From positions 1 through 64,000 of the forward strand of contig NW_027476217.1 in assembly GCF_051020955.1 (NCBI RefSeq): a DNA stretch of 64,000 nt, given 5' to 3'. A model generated the notes under the pieces. It saw nothing but the letters and a program-made list of their open reading frames with translations, was not told where the DNA came from and searched no databases. Source of the stretch: Megalopta genalis. Taxonomy: Eukaryota > Arthropoda > Insecta > Hymenoptera > Halictidae. Made by a program: the position numbers and the translations under genes. Below, in pieces: positions 53,599 to 64,000 of the stretch (its first letter is position 1; the number at the start of each line of letters is the position of its first letter).

Positions 53599-54590
53599 GC
53601 TTCAAATCCATGCAACACAAATGATTTAGCTTCAAATACTTGCGATATAAATGATATAGCTTCAAATGCAGGCGAATCAAACGAGCTAGTTTCTAATCCA
53701 TGCGAAACTCATGATTTAGCTTCAAATCAATGCGATGTGGAAGGTTTACCTTCAAATCAATGCTTAACAAATAATTTAGCTTCAAACACTTGGCATATAA
53801 GTGATATAGCTTCAAATGCAGACGATCAAACGAGTTAGCTTCAAAATCCATGCGATAAACTTGATTTAGCTTCAAATCCATGCGTAGTAGAAGGATTAGC
53901 TTCAAATCCATGCGAAACTCATGATTTAGCTTCAAATCAATGCGATGTAGAAGGTTTACCTTCAAATCCCTGCTTAAAAAATGATTTAGCTTCAAACACT
54001 TGGGATATAAGTGATATGGCTTCAAATGCAGACGATCAAACGAGTTAGCTTCAAAATCCATGCGATAAACTTGATTTAGCTTAAATCAATGCGATGTAGA
54101 AGGTTTACCCTCAAATCCATGCTTAACAAATGATTTAGCTTCAAATACTTGCGATATAAATGATATAGCTTCAAATGCTGGCGAAACAAACGTGTTAGCT
54201 TGTAATCCATGCGAAACTCATGATTTAGCTTCAAATCAATGCGATGTAGAAGGTTTACCTTCAAATCCATGCTTAACAAATGATTTAGCTTCAAACACTT
54301 GGGATATAAGTGATATGGCTTCAAATGCAGACGATCAAACGAGTTAGCTTCAAAATCCATGCGATAAACTTGATTTAGCTTCAAATCAATGCGATGTAGA
54401 ATGTTTACCTTCAAATCCATGCTTAACCAATGATTTAGCTTCAGATACTTGCGATATAAATGATATAGCTTCAAATGCAGGCGAAACAAACGTGTTAGCT
54501 TGTAATCCATGCGAAACTCATGATTTAGCTTCAAATCAATGCGATGTAGAAGGTTTACCTTCAAATCCATGCTTAACAAATGATTTAGCT
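52588..54590. repeat. Ordinary array between the 1,649 bp units and the indel cluster
   Basis: This stretch holds the two B/E hybrids (53,083 and 53,893), several uncommon right halves (tccttgcgtagtag, tccctgcttaaaaaa), and at 54,073-54,102 an A monomer with agcttaaatc, missing one c. That missing base recurs at 56,761, 59,610 and 62,910. It marks the left end of the unit that forms the right-hand 2.85/3.3 kb repeat. Confidence 0.8.
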
Positions 54591-56615
54591 TTCAAACACT
54601 TGGGATATACGTGATATAGCTTCAAATGCAGACGATCAAACGAGTTAGCTTCAAATCCATGCGATAACTTGATTAGCTTCAAATCAATACGAAGTAGAAG
54701 GATGAGCTTCAAATCCATGCAACACAAATGATTTAACTTCAAATACTTGCGATATAAATGATATAGCTTCAATGTAGGCGAAACAAACGATTTAGCTTCT
54801 AATCCATGCGAAACTCATGATTTGAGCTTCAAATCAATGCGATGTAGAAGGTTTACCTTCAAATCCATGCTTAACAAATATTTAGCTTTCAAACACTTGG
54901 GATATAAGTGATAAAGCTTCAAATGCAGACGATCAAACGAGTTAGCCTCAAAATCCATGCGATAAACTTGATTTAGCTTCAAATCAATGCGAAGTAGAAG
55001 GATTAGCTTCAAATCCATGCAACACAAATGATTTAGCTTCAAATACTTGCGATATAAATGATATAGCTTCAATGTAGGCGAAACAAACGTGTTAGCTTGT
55101 AATCCATGCGAAACTCATGATTTAGCTTCAAATCAATGCGATGTAGAAGGTTTACCTTCAAATCCATGCTTAACAAATGATTAGCTTCAAACACTTGGGA
55201 TATACGTGATATAGCTTCAAATGCAGGCGAAACAAACGTGTTAGCTTGTAGTCCATGCGCAACTCATGACTTAGCTTCAAATCAATGCGATGTAGAAGGT
55301 TTACCTTCAAATCCATGCTTAACAAATGATTTAGCTTCAAAACACTTGGGATATAAGTGATATAGCTTCAAATGAAGACGATCAAACGAGTTAGCTTCAA
55401 AATCCATGCGATAAACTTGATTTAGCTTCAAATCAATGCGAGTAGAAGGATTAGCTTCAAATCCATGCGAAACAAATTATTTAGTTTCAGATACTTGCGG
55501 TATAAATGATACAGATTCAAATGCAGACGAAACAAACGAGTAGCTTCATATCTATGCGAAACACATGATTCAGTTTCAAATCAATGCGATGTAGAAGGTT
55601 TACCTTCAAATCCATGCTTAAAAATGATTTAGCTTCAACACTTGGGATATAAGTGATATGGCTTCAAATGCAGACGATCAAACGAGTTAGCTTCAAAATC
55701 CATGCGATAAACTTGATTTAGCTTCAAATCAATGCGATGTAGAAGGTTTACCTTCAAATCCATGCTTAACAAATGATTTAGCTTCAAATACTTGCGATAT
55801 AAATGATATAGCTTCAAATGCAGGCGATCAAACGAGTTAGCCTCAAAATCCATGCGATAAACTTGATTTAGCTTCAAATCAATGCGAAGTAGAAGGATGA
55901 GCTTCAAATCCATGCAACACAAATGATTTAGCTTCAAATACTTGCGATATAAATGATATAGCTTCAAATGTAGGCGAAACAAACGAGTTAGCTTCTAATC
56001 CATGCGAAACTCATGATTTAGCTTCAAATAAATGCGATGTAGAAGGTTTACCTTCAATCCATGCTTAACAAATAATTAGCTTCAAACACTTGGGATATAA
56101 GTGATATAGCTTCAAATGCAGACGATCAAACGAGTTAGCTTCAAAACCATGCGATAAACTTGATTTAGCTTCAAATTAATGCGAAGTAGAAGGATTAGCT
56201 ACAAATCCATGCAACACAAATGATTTAGCTTCAAATACTTGCGATATAAATGATATAGCTTCAAATCCAGGCCTAACAAACGAGTTATCTTCTAATCCAT
56301 GCGAAACTCATGATTTAGCTTCAAATCAATGCGATGTAGAAGGTTTACCTTCAAATCCATGCACAACAAATGATTTAGCTTCAAACACTTGGGATATACG
56401 TAATATAGCTTCAAATGCAGACGATCAAACGAGTTAGCTTCAAAATCCATGCGATAAACATGATTTAGCTTCAAATCAATGCGAAGTAGAAGGATTAGCT
56501 TCAAATCCATGCGAAACAAATGATTTAGTTTCAGATACTTGCGGTATAAATGATACAGATTCAAATGCAGACGAAACAAACGAGTTAGCTTCATATCTAT
56601 GCGAAACACATGATT
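54591..56615. repeat. Degraded copy: dense cluster of single-base indels
   Basis: About 19 one-base length changes lie in 2.0 kb: about 15 losses and 4 gains. Most sit in short A or T runs: agctttcaaac (54,589), gcgataactt and gattagc (54,661-54,677), ttcaatgtagg (54,769 and 55,069), aatatttagctttc (54,878), gattagcttc (55,179), caaaacac (55,338), gcgagtag (55,438), gagtagc (55,538), cttaaaaatg (55,617), cttcaacac (55,632), ccttcaatcc (56,051), aataattagc (56,071), tgattagttt (56,611). The shared agcttaaatc sites at 54,073 and 56,761 lie 2,688 bp apart: 90 monomers minus 12, as the indels predict. Paralogues at 57-62 kb lack almost all of them. Confidence 0.9.
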
Positions 56616-56763
56616 AGTTTCAAATCAATGCGATGTAGAAGGTTTACCTTCAAATCCATGCTTAAAAAATGATTTAGCTTCAAACACTTGGGATATAAGT
56701 GATATGGCTTCAAATGCAGACGATCAAACGAGTTAGCTTCAAAATCCATGCGATAAACTTGAT

Positions 56764-58827
56764 TTAGCTTAAATCAATGCGATGTAGAAGGTTTACCCCC
56801 AAATCCATGCTTAACAAATGATTTAGCTTCAAATACTTGCGATATAAATGATATAGCTTCAAATGCTGGCGAAACAAACGTGTTAGCTTGTAATCCATAC
56901 GAAACTCATGATTTAGCTTCAAATCAGTGCGATGTAAGCAGTTTACCTTCAAATCCATGCTTAACAAATGATTTAGCTTCAAACACTTGGGATATAAGTG
57001 ATATGGCTTCAAATGCAGACGATCAAACGAGTTAGCTTCAAAATCCATGCGATAAACTTGATTTAGCTTCAAATCAATGCGATGTAGAAGGTTTACCTTC
57101 AAATCCATGCTTAACCAATGATTTAGCTTCAGATACTTGCGATATAAATGATATAGCTTCAAATGCAGGCGAAACAAACGTGTTAGCTTGTAATCCATGC
57201 GAAACTCATGATTTATCTTCAAATCAATGCGATGTAGAAGGTTTACCTTCAAATCCATGCTTAACAAATTATTTAGTTTCAGATACTTGCGGTATAAATG
57301 ATACAGATTCAAATGCAGACGAAACAAACGAGTTAGCTTCATATCTATGCGAAACACATGATTTAGTTTCAAATCAATGCGATGTAGAAGGTTTACCTTC
57401 AAATCCATGCTTAAAAAATGATTTAGCTTCAAACACTTGGGATATAAGTGATATGGCTTCAAATGCAGACGATCAAACGAGTTAGCTTCAAAATCCATGC
57501 GATAAACTTGATTTAGCTTCAAATCAATGCGATGTAGAAGGTTTACCTTCAAATCCATGCTTAACAAATGATTTAGCTTCAAATACTTGCGATATAAATG
57601 ATATAGCTTCAAATGCAGGCGAAACAAACGTGTTAGCTTGTAATCCATGCGAAACTCATGATTTAGCTTCAAATCAATGCGATGTAGAAGGTTTACCTTC
57701 AAATCCATGCTTAACCAATGATTTAGCTTCAGATACTTGCGATATAAATGATATAGCTTCAAATGCAGGCGAAACAAACGTGTTAGCTTGTAATCCATGC
57801 GAAACTCATGATTTAGCTTCAAATCAATGCGATGTAGAAGGTTTACCTTCAAATCCATGCTTAACAAATGATTTAGCTTCAAACACTTGGGATATACGTG
57901 ATATAGCTTCAAATGCAGGCGAAACAAACGTGTTAGCTTGTAGTCCATGCGCAACTCATGATTTAGCTTCAAATAAATGCGATGTAGAAGGTTTACCTTC
58001 AAATCCATGCTTAACAAATGATTTAGCTTCAAACACTTGGGATATACGTGATATAGCTTCAAATGCAGGCGAAACAAACGTGTTAGCTTGTAGTCCATGC
58101 GCAGCTCATGACTTAGCTTCAAATCAATGCGATGTAGAAGGTTTACCTTCAAATCCATGCTTAACAAATGATTTAGCTTCAAACACTTGGGATATAAGTG
58201 ATATAGCTTCAAATGAAGACGATCAAACGAGTTAGCTTCAAAATCCATGCGATAAACTTGATTTAGCTTCAAATCAATGCGAAGTAGAAGGATTAGCTTC
58301 AAATCCATGCGAAACAAATTATTTAGTTTCAGATACTTGCGGTATAAATGATACAGATTCAAATGCAGACGAAACAAACGAGTTAGCTTCATATCTATGC
58401 GAAACACATGATTCAGTTTCAAATCAATGCGATGTAGAAGGTTTACCTTCAAATCCATGCTTAAAAAATGATTTAGCTTCAAACACTTGGGATATAAGTG
58501 ATATGGCTTCAAATGCAGACGATCAAACGAGTTAGCTTCAAAATCCATGCGATAAACTTGATTTAGCTTCAAATCAATGCGATGTAGAAGGTTTACCTTC
58601 AAATCCATGCTTAACAAATGATTTAGCTTCAAATACTTGCGATATAAATGATATAGCTTCAAATGCAGGCGATCAAACGAGTTAGCCTCAAAATCCATGC
58701 GATAAACTTGATTTAGCTTCAAATCAATGCGAAGTAGAAGGATGAGCTTCAAATCCATGCAACACAAATGATTTAGCTTCAAATACTTGCGATATAAATG
58801 ATATAGCTTCAAATGTAGGCGAAACAA
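56764..58827 (-). other. Open frame of 687 codons, probably not a gene
   Basis: This has the same repeat peptide and cause as the 734-codon frame, from which it differs by pentamer copy number. It ends at a TAA made by the 1 bp loss in agcttaaatc at 56,770. It uses a TTG start inside the array. If the array were transcribed from the right, both frames would be read in the same direction, but no promoter, splice site or poly(A) signal distinguishable from the repeat is visible. Confidence 0.12.
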
Positions 58828-59622
58828 ACGAGTTAGCTTCTAATCCATGCGAAACTCATGATTTAGCTTCAAATAAATGCGATGTAGAAGGTTTACCTTC
58901 AAATCCATGCTTAACAAATAATTTAGCTTCAAACACTTGGGATATAAGTGATATAGCTTCAAATGCAGACGATCAAACGAGTTAGCTTCAAAAACCATGC
59001 GATAAACTTGATTTAGCTTCAAATTAATGCGAAGTAGAAGGATTAGCTACAAATCCATGCAACACAAATGATTTAGCTTCAAATACTTGCGATATAAATG
59101 ATATAGCTTCAAATCCAGGCCTAACAAACGAGTTATCTTCTAATCCATGCGAAACTCATGATTTAGCTTCAAATCAATGCGATGTAGAAGGTTTACCTTC
59201 AAATCCATGCACAACAAATGATTTAGCTTCAAACACTTGGGATATACGTAATATAGCTTCAAATGCAGACGATCAAACGAGTTAGCTTCAAAATCCATGC
59301 GATAAACTTGATTTAGCTTCAAATCAATGCGAAGTAGAAGGATTAGCTTCAAATCCATGCGAAACAAATGATTTAGTTTCAGATACTTGCGGTATAAATG
59401 ATACAGATTCAAATGCAGACGAAACAAACGAGTTAGCTTCATATCTATGCGAAACACATGATTTAGTTTCAAATCAATGCGATGTAGAAGGTTTACCTTC
59501 AAATCCATGCTTAAAAAATGATTTAGCTTCAAACACTTGGGATATAAGTGATATGGCTTCAAATGCAGACGATCAAACGAGTTAGCTTCAAAATCCATGC
59601 GATAAACTTGATTTAGCTTAAA

Positions 59623-61827
59623 TCAATGCGATGTAGAAGGTTTACCCCCAAATCCATGCTTAACAAATGATTTAGCTTCAAATACTTGCGATATAAATGA
59701 TCGTAGCTTCAAATGCTGGCGAAACAAACGTGTTAGCTTGTAATCCATACGAAACTCATGATTTAGCTTCAAATCAGTGCGATGTAGAAGGTTTACCTTC
59801 AAATCCATGCTTAACAAATGATTTAGCTTCAAACACTTGGGATATAAGTGATATCGCTTCAAATGCAGACGATCAAACGAGTTAGCTTCAAAATCCATGC
59901 GATAAACTTGATTTAGCTTCAAATCAATGCGATGTAGAAGGTTTACCTTCAAATCCATGCTTAACCAATGATTTAGCTTCAGATACTTGCGATATAAATG
60001 ATATAGCTTCAAATGCAGGCGAAACAAACGTGTTAGCTTGTAATCCATGCGAAACTCATGATTTAGCTTCAAATCAATGCGATGTAGAAGGTTTACCTTC
60101 AAATCCATGCTTAACAAATTATTTAGTTTCAGATACTTGCGGTATAAATGATACAGATTCAAATGCAGACGAAACAAACGAGTTAGCTTCATATCTATGC
60201 GAAACACATGATTTAGTTTCAAATCAATGCGATGTAGAAGGTTTACCTTCAAATCCATGCTTAAAAAATGATTTAGCTTCAAACACTTGGGATATAAGTG
60301 ATATGGCTTCAAATGCAGACGATCAAACGAGTTAGCTTCAAAATCCATGCGATAAACTTGATTTAGCTTCAAATCAATGCGATGTAGAAGGTTTACCTTC
60401 AAATCCATGCTTAACAAATGATTTAGCTTCAAATACTTGCGATATAAATGATATAGCTTCAAATGCAGGCGAAACAAACGTGTTAGCTTGTAATCCATGC
60501 GAAACTCATGATTTAGCTTCAAATCAATGCGATGTAGAAGGTTTACCTTCAAATCCATGCTTAACCAATGATTTAGCTTCAGATACTTGCGATATAAATG
60601 ATATAGCTTCAAATGCAGGCGAAACAAACGTGTTAGCTTGTAATCCATGCGAAACTCATGATTTAGCTTCAAATCAATGCGATGTAGAAGGTTTACCTTC
60701 AAATCCATGCTTAACAAATGATTTAGCTTCAAACACTTGGGATATACGTGATATAGCTTCAAATGCAGGCGAAACAAACGTGTTAGCTTGTAGTCCATGC
60801 GCAACTCATGACTTAGCTTCAAATCAATGCGATGTAGAAGGTTTACCTTCAAATCCATGCTTAACAAATGATTTAGCTTCAAACACTTGGGATATAAGTG
60901 ATATAGCTTCAAATGAAGACGATCAAACGAGTTAGCTTCAAAATCCATGCGATAAACTTGATTTAGCTTCAAATCAATGCGAAGTAGAAGGATTAGCTTC
61001 AAATCCATGAGAAACAAATTATTTAGTTTCAGATACTTGCGGTATAAATGATACAGATTCAAATGCAGACGAAACAAACGAGTTAGCTTCATATCTATGC
61101 GAAACACATGATTTAGTTTCAAATCAATGCGATGTAGAAGGTTTACCTTCAAATCCATGCTTAAAAAATGATTTAGCTTCAAACACTTGGGATATAAGTG
61201 ATATGGCTTCAAATGCAGACGATCAAACGAGTTAGATTCAAAATCCATGCGATAAACTTGATTTAGCTTCAAATCAATGCGATGTAGAAGGTTTACCTTC
61301 AAATCCATGCTTAACAAATGATTTAGCTTCAAATACTTGCGATATAAATGATATAGCTTCAAATGCAGGCGAAACAAACGTGTTAGCTTGTAATCCATGC
61401 GAAACTCATGATTTAGCTTCAAATCAATGCGATGTAGAAGGTTTACCTTCAAATCCATGCTTAACCAATGATTTAGCTTCAGATACTTGCGATATAAATG
61501 ATATAGCTTCAAATGCAGGCGAAACAAACGTGTTAGCTTGTAATCCATGCGAAACTCATGATTTAGCTTCAAATCAATGCGATGTAGAAGGTTTACCTTC
61601 AAATCCATGCTTAACAAATGATTTAGCTTCAAACACTTGGGATATACGTGATATAGCTTCAAATGCAGACGATCAAACGAGTTAGCTTCAAAATCCATGC
61701 GATAAACTTGATTTAGCTTGAAATCAATACGAAGTAGAAGGATGAGCTTCAAATCCATGCAACACAAATGATTTAGCTTCAAATACTTGCGATATAAATG
61801 ATATAGCTTCAAATGTAGGCGAAACAA
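59623..61827 (-). other. Longest open frame (734 codons), probably not a gene
   Basis: This is the longest open frame in the window. The peptide is a chain of ten-residue repeats (LKLYHLYRKY, LKLNHLLSMD, LKVNLLHRID, LKLNHEFRMD, YKLTRLFRLH), strongly basic and leucine-rich, with no other domain, signal peptide or unique end. The start lies inside the repeat and is a TTG, not ATG. The last residues change frame because of the 1 bp insertion at 59,699 and end at a TGA. The frame is open because E monomers here read ttgtaatcc (TAC on the minus strand) where the left of the window has ttctaatcc (TAG). About half of codon third positions are G or C in a one-third G+C sequence, which argues against selection for this frame. 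Confidence 0.12.
59696..59707. other. Private 1 bp insertion in a D monomer
   Basis: The sequence reads aaatgatcgtagcttc where the other copies have aaatgatatagcttc. It adds one base that its paralogues at 56,848 and 62,997 lack, and creates a GATC. It shifts the minus-strand frame of 59,623-61,827 near its end. A lone insertion in an otherwise uniform domain may be a base-calling error. Confidence 0.75.
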
Positions 61828-62217
61828 ACGAGTTAGCTTCTAATCCATGCGAAACTCATGATTTAGCTTCAAATAAATGCGATGTAGAAGGTTTACCTTC
61901 AAATCCATGCTTAACAAATGATTTAGCTTCAAACACTTGGGATATACGTGATATAGCTTCAAATGCAGACGATCAAACGAGTTAGCTTCAAAATCCATGC
62001 GATAAACTTGATTTAGCTTGAAATCAATACGAAGTAGAAGGATGAGCTTCAAATCCATGCAACACAAATGATTTAGCTTCAAATACTTGCGATATAAATG
62101 ATATAGCTTCAAATGTAGGCGAAACAAACGAGTTAGCTTCTAATCCATGCGAAACTCATGATTTAGCTTCAAATAAATGCGATGTAGAAGGTTTACCTTC
62201 AAATCCATGCTTAACAA
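61580..62217. repeat. 300 bp tandem duplication inside the right domain
   Basis: Lines 61,621-61,860 and 61,921-62,160 are identical at 300 bp spacing, including gcttgaaatcaatacgaag. One difference precedes them (caaatcaatg against caaataaatg), and the match ends at aacaaatg against aacaaata. This local gain accounts for part of the 3,300 against 2,850 bp length. Confidence 0.92.
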
Positions 62218-64000
62218 ATAATTTAGCTTCAAACACTTGGGATATAAGTGATATAGCTTCAAATGCAGACGATCAAACGAGTTAGCTTCAAAAACCATGC
62301 GATAAACTTGATTTAGCTTCAAATCAATGCGAAGTAGAAGGATTAGCTACAAATCCATGCAACACAAATGATTTAGCTTCAAATACTTGCGATATAAATG
62401 ATATAGCTTCAAATCCAGGCCTAACAAACGAGTTATCTTCTAATCCATGCGAAACTCATGATTTAGCTTCAAATCAATGCGATGTAGAAGGTTTACCTTC
62501 AAATCCATGCACAACAAATGATTTAGCTTCAAACACTTGGGATATACGTAATATAGCTTCAAATGCAGACGATCAAACGAGTTAGCTTCAAAATCCATGC
62601 GATAAACTTGATTTAGCTTCAAATCAATGCGAAGTAGAAGGATTAGCTTCAAATCCATGCGAAACAAATGATTTAGTTTCAGATACTTGCGGTATAAATG
62701 ATACAGATTCAAATGCACACGAAACAAACGAGTTAGCTTCATATCTATGCGAAACACATGATTTAGTTTCAAATCAATGCGATGTAGAAGGTTTACCTTC
62801 AAATCCATGCTTAAAAAATGATTTAGCTTCAAACACTTGGGATATAAGTGATATGGCTTCAAATGCAGACGATCAAACGAGTTAGCTTCAAAATCCATGC
62901 GATAAACTTGATTTAGCTTAAATCAATGCGATGTAGAAGGTTTACCCTCAAATCCATGCTTAACAAATGATTTAGCTTCAAATACTTGCGATATAAATGA
63001 TATAGCTTCAAATGCTGGCGAAACAAACGTGTTAGCTTGTAATCCATGCGAAACTCATGATTTAGCTTCAAATCAATGCGATGTAGAAGGTTTACCTTCA
63101 AATCCATGCTTAACAAATGATTTAGCTTCAAACACTTGGGATATAAGTGATATGGCTTCAAATGCAGACGATCAAACGAGTTAGCTTCAAAATCCATGCG
63201 ATAAACTTGATTTAGCTTCAAATCAATGCGATGTAGAAGGTTTACCTTCAAATCCATGCTTAACCAATGATTTAGATTCAGATACTTGCGATATAAATGA
63301 TATAGCTTCAAATGCAGGCGAAACAAACGTGTTAGCTTGTAATCCATGCGAAACTCATGATTTAGCTTCAAATCAATGCGATGTAGAAGGTTTACCTTCA
63401 AATCCATGCTTAACAAATGATTTAGCTTCAAACACTTGGGATATACGTGATATAGCTTCAAATGCAGACGATCAAACGAGTTAGCTTCAAAATCCATGCG
63501 ATAAACTTGATTTAGCTTCAAAGCAATACGAAGTAGAAGGATGAGCTTCAAATCCATGCAACACAAATGATTTAACTTCAAATACTTGCGATATAAATGA
63601 TATAGCTTCAAATGTAGGCGAAACAAACGATTTAGCTTCTAATCCATGCGAAACTCATGATTAAGCTTCAAATCAATGCGATGTAGAAGGTTTACCTTCA
63701 AATCCATGCTTAACAAATAATTTAGCTTCAAACACTTGGGATATAAGTGATATAGCTTCAAATGCAGACTATCAAACGAGTTAGCCTCAAAATCCATGCG
63801 ATAAACTTGATTTAGCTTCAAATCAATGCGAAGTAGAAGGATTAGCTTCAAATCCATGCAACACAAATGATTTAGCTTCAAATACTTGCGATATAAATGA
63901 TATAGCTTCAAATGTAGGCGAAACAAACGTGTTAGCTTGTAATCCATGCGAAACTCATGATTTAGCTTCAAATCAATGCGATGTAGAAGGTTTACCTTCA

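Larger units (their letters stand above)
1..64000. repeat. 30 bp satellite array filling the whole window
   Basis: Every line of the window can be laid on a 30 bp period. The left half of the monomer is close to gatttagcttcaaat; the right half varies by position class (consensus near ccatgcgaaacaaat). Monomer starts were followed from position 11 to 63,959: 2,133 steps with 42 bases net missing, almost all as separate 1 bp losses. The strand shown is A-rich over T and C-rich over G (about 40% A, 27% T, 20% C, 13% G in the consensus). No unique sequence interrupts the array and neither edge is reached, so its true size exceeds 64 kb if the assembly is right. The scale and lack of coding constraint point to a eukaryotic satellite, perhaps centromeric or heterochromatic; that role is inference. 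Confidence 0.97.
56620..64000. repeat. Right domain: 2.85/3.3 kb higher-order repeat
   Basis: The marker atacgtaatatag occurs at 56,395, 59,243 and 62,543, and agcttaaatc at 56,761, 59,610 and 62,910, so two whole spacings are visible: about 2,850 and 3,300 bp. Alignment shows the second unit lacks one 150 bp pentamer (the gcgcagctcatg copy at 58,098) and gains 600 bp (around 61.36-61.97 kb), a net of 450 bp. E monomers mostly read ttgtaatcc. New forms include ttgtagtccatgcgcaac, ggcgatcaaacg and ttagtttcagatac. Copies agree very closely. Confidence 0.9.

Noticed and set aside
54591..56615. Programmed frameshifting or a functional change in the indel-rich unit
   Set aside because: The indels are scattered, uncompensated, loss-biased and in short A/T runs, which fits base-calling error or decay much better.
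1..64000. CRISPR array (30 bp direct repeats)
   Set aside because: The repeats are contiguous and mutually divergent. There are no unique spacers between them, no leader and no cas genes.
1..64000. One giant bacterial repeat protein (decapeptide or pentapeptide-repeat type)
   Set aside because: No frame stays open across the window. The plus frame has recurring TAG, TGA and TAA, and more than 30 uncompensated 1 bp shifts break every frame. DLASN recurs every ten residues, not every five, and does not fit the A(D/N)LxX pentapeptide pattern.
1..64000. Transposon, retroelement, tRNA, rRNA or telomere repeats
   Set aside because: I found no terminal repeats, target-site duplications, polymerase or transposase motifs, cloverleaf sequence, or short G-rich telomere units. 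Every stretch fits the 30 bp monomer.

Overview
The whole 64 kb window is the inside of one tandem-repeat (satellite) array. The monomer is 30 bp and AT-rich (about one-third G+C in the consensus). I read every line and found no non-repetitive insertion, no flank, no RNA gene, no mobile element and no gene with a recognisable product. Counting the repeat register end to end gives 2,133 monomer steps between the first monomer start (position 11) and the last (63,959), with a net loss of 42 bases. Only a eukaryotic chromosome plausibly carries this much non-coding tandem DNA, but the sequence does not identify the species. CpG is kept in nearly every monomer, which fits a genome with little CpG methylation, or very recent homogenisation.

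The array has several levels of order. (1) The monomer has a fairly constant left half (core agcttcaaat) and a variable right half. (2) Five right-half types (A-B-C-D-E) repeat in fixed order, giving a 150 bp pentamer. (3) Pentamer variants P1 to P4 alternate, giving 300 and 450 bp units. (4) Larger blocks are duplicated: 749 bp, 900 bp, 1,649 bp, about 2.85/3.3 kb, about 3 kb and about 4 kb. Several length differences between paralogous blocks are whole pentamers (150, 300, 450 or 600 bp), as expected from unequal exchange in pentamer register.

Layout: 1-28,080 is built from P1-P4 with multi-kb duplications. 28,080-33,200 is a mixed zone with hybrid monomers and broken pentamer order. From about 32.6 kb to the right end, new sequence variants (ttgtaatcc in E, atacgtgat in C) appear that I did not see to the left. 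49.2-52.6 kb is a 1,649 bp tandem duplication. 54,591-56,615 holds a dense cluster of about 19 single-base indels, most likely consensus error. 56.6-64 kb is a highly uniform 2.85/3.3 kb higher-order repeat that happens to be open on the minus strand for more than 2 kb at a time.

Three of the six frames of the monomer lack a stop codon, so hundreds of short open frames occur on both strands. I treat them as products of the repeat, not genes: they have no non-repeat sequence, are broken by stops and uncompensated indels, and mostly rely on GTG or TTG starts. The points that merit follow-up are the array architecture, the preserved 29+31 bp monomer pair, the stop-to-tyrosine change behind the long minus-strand frames, and the indel cluster.
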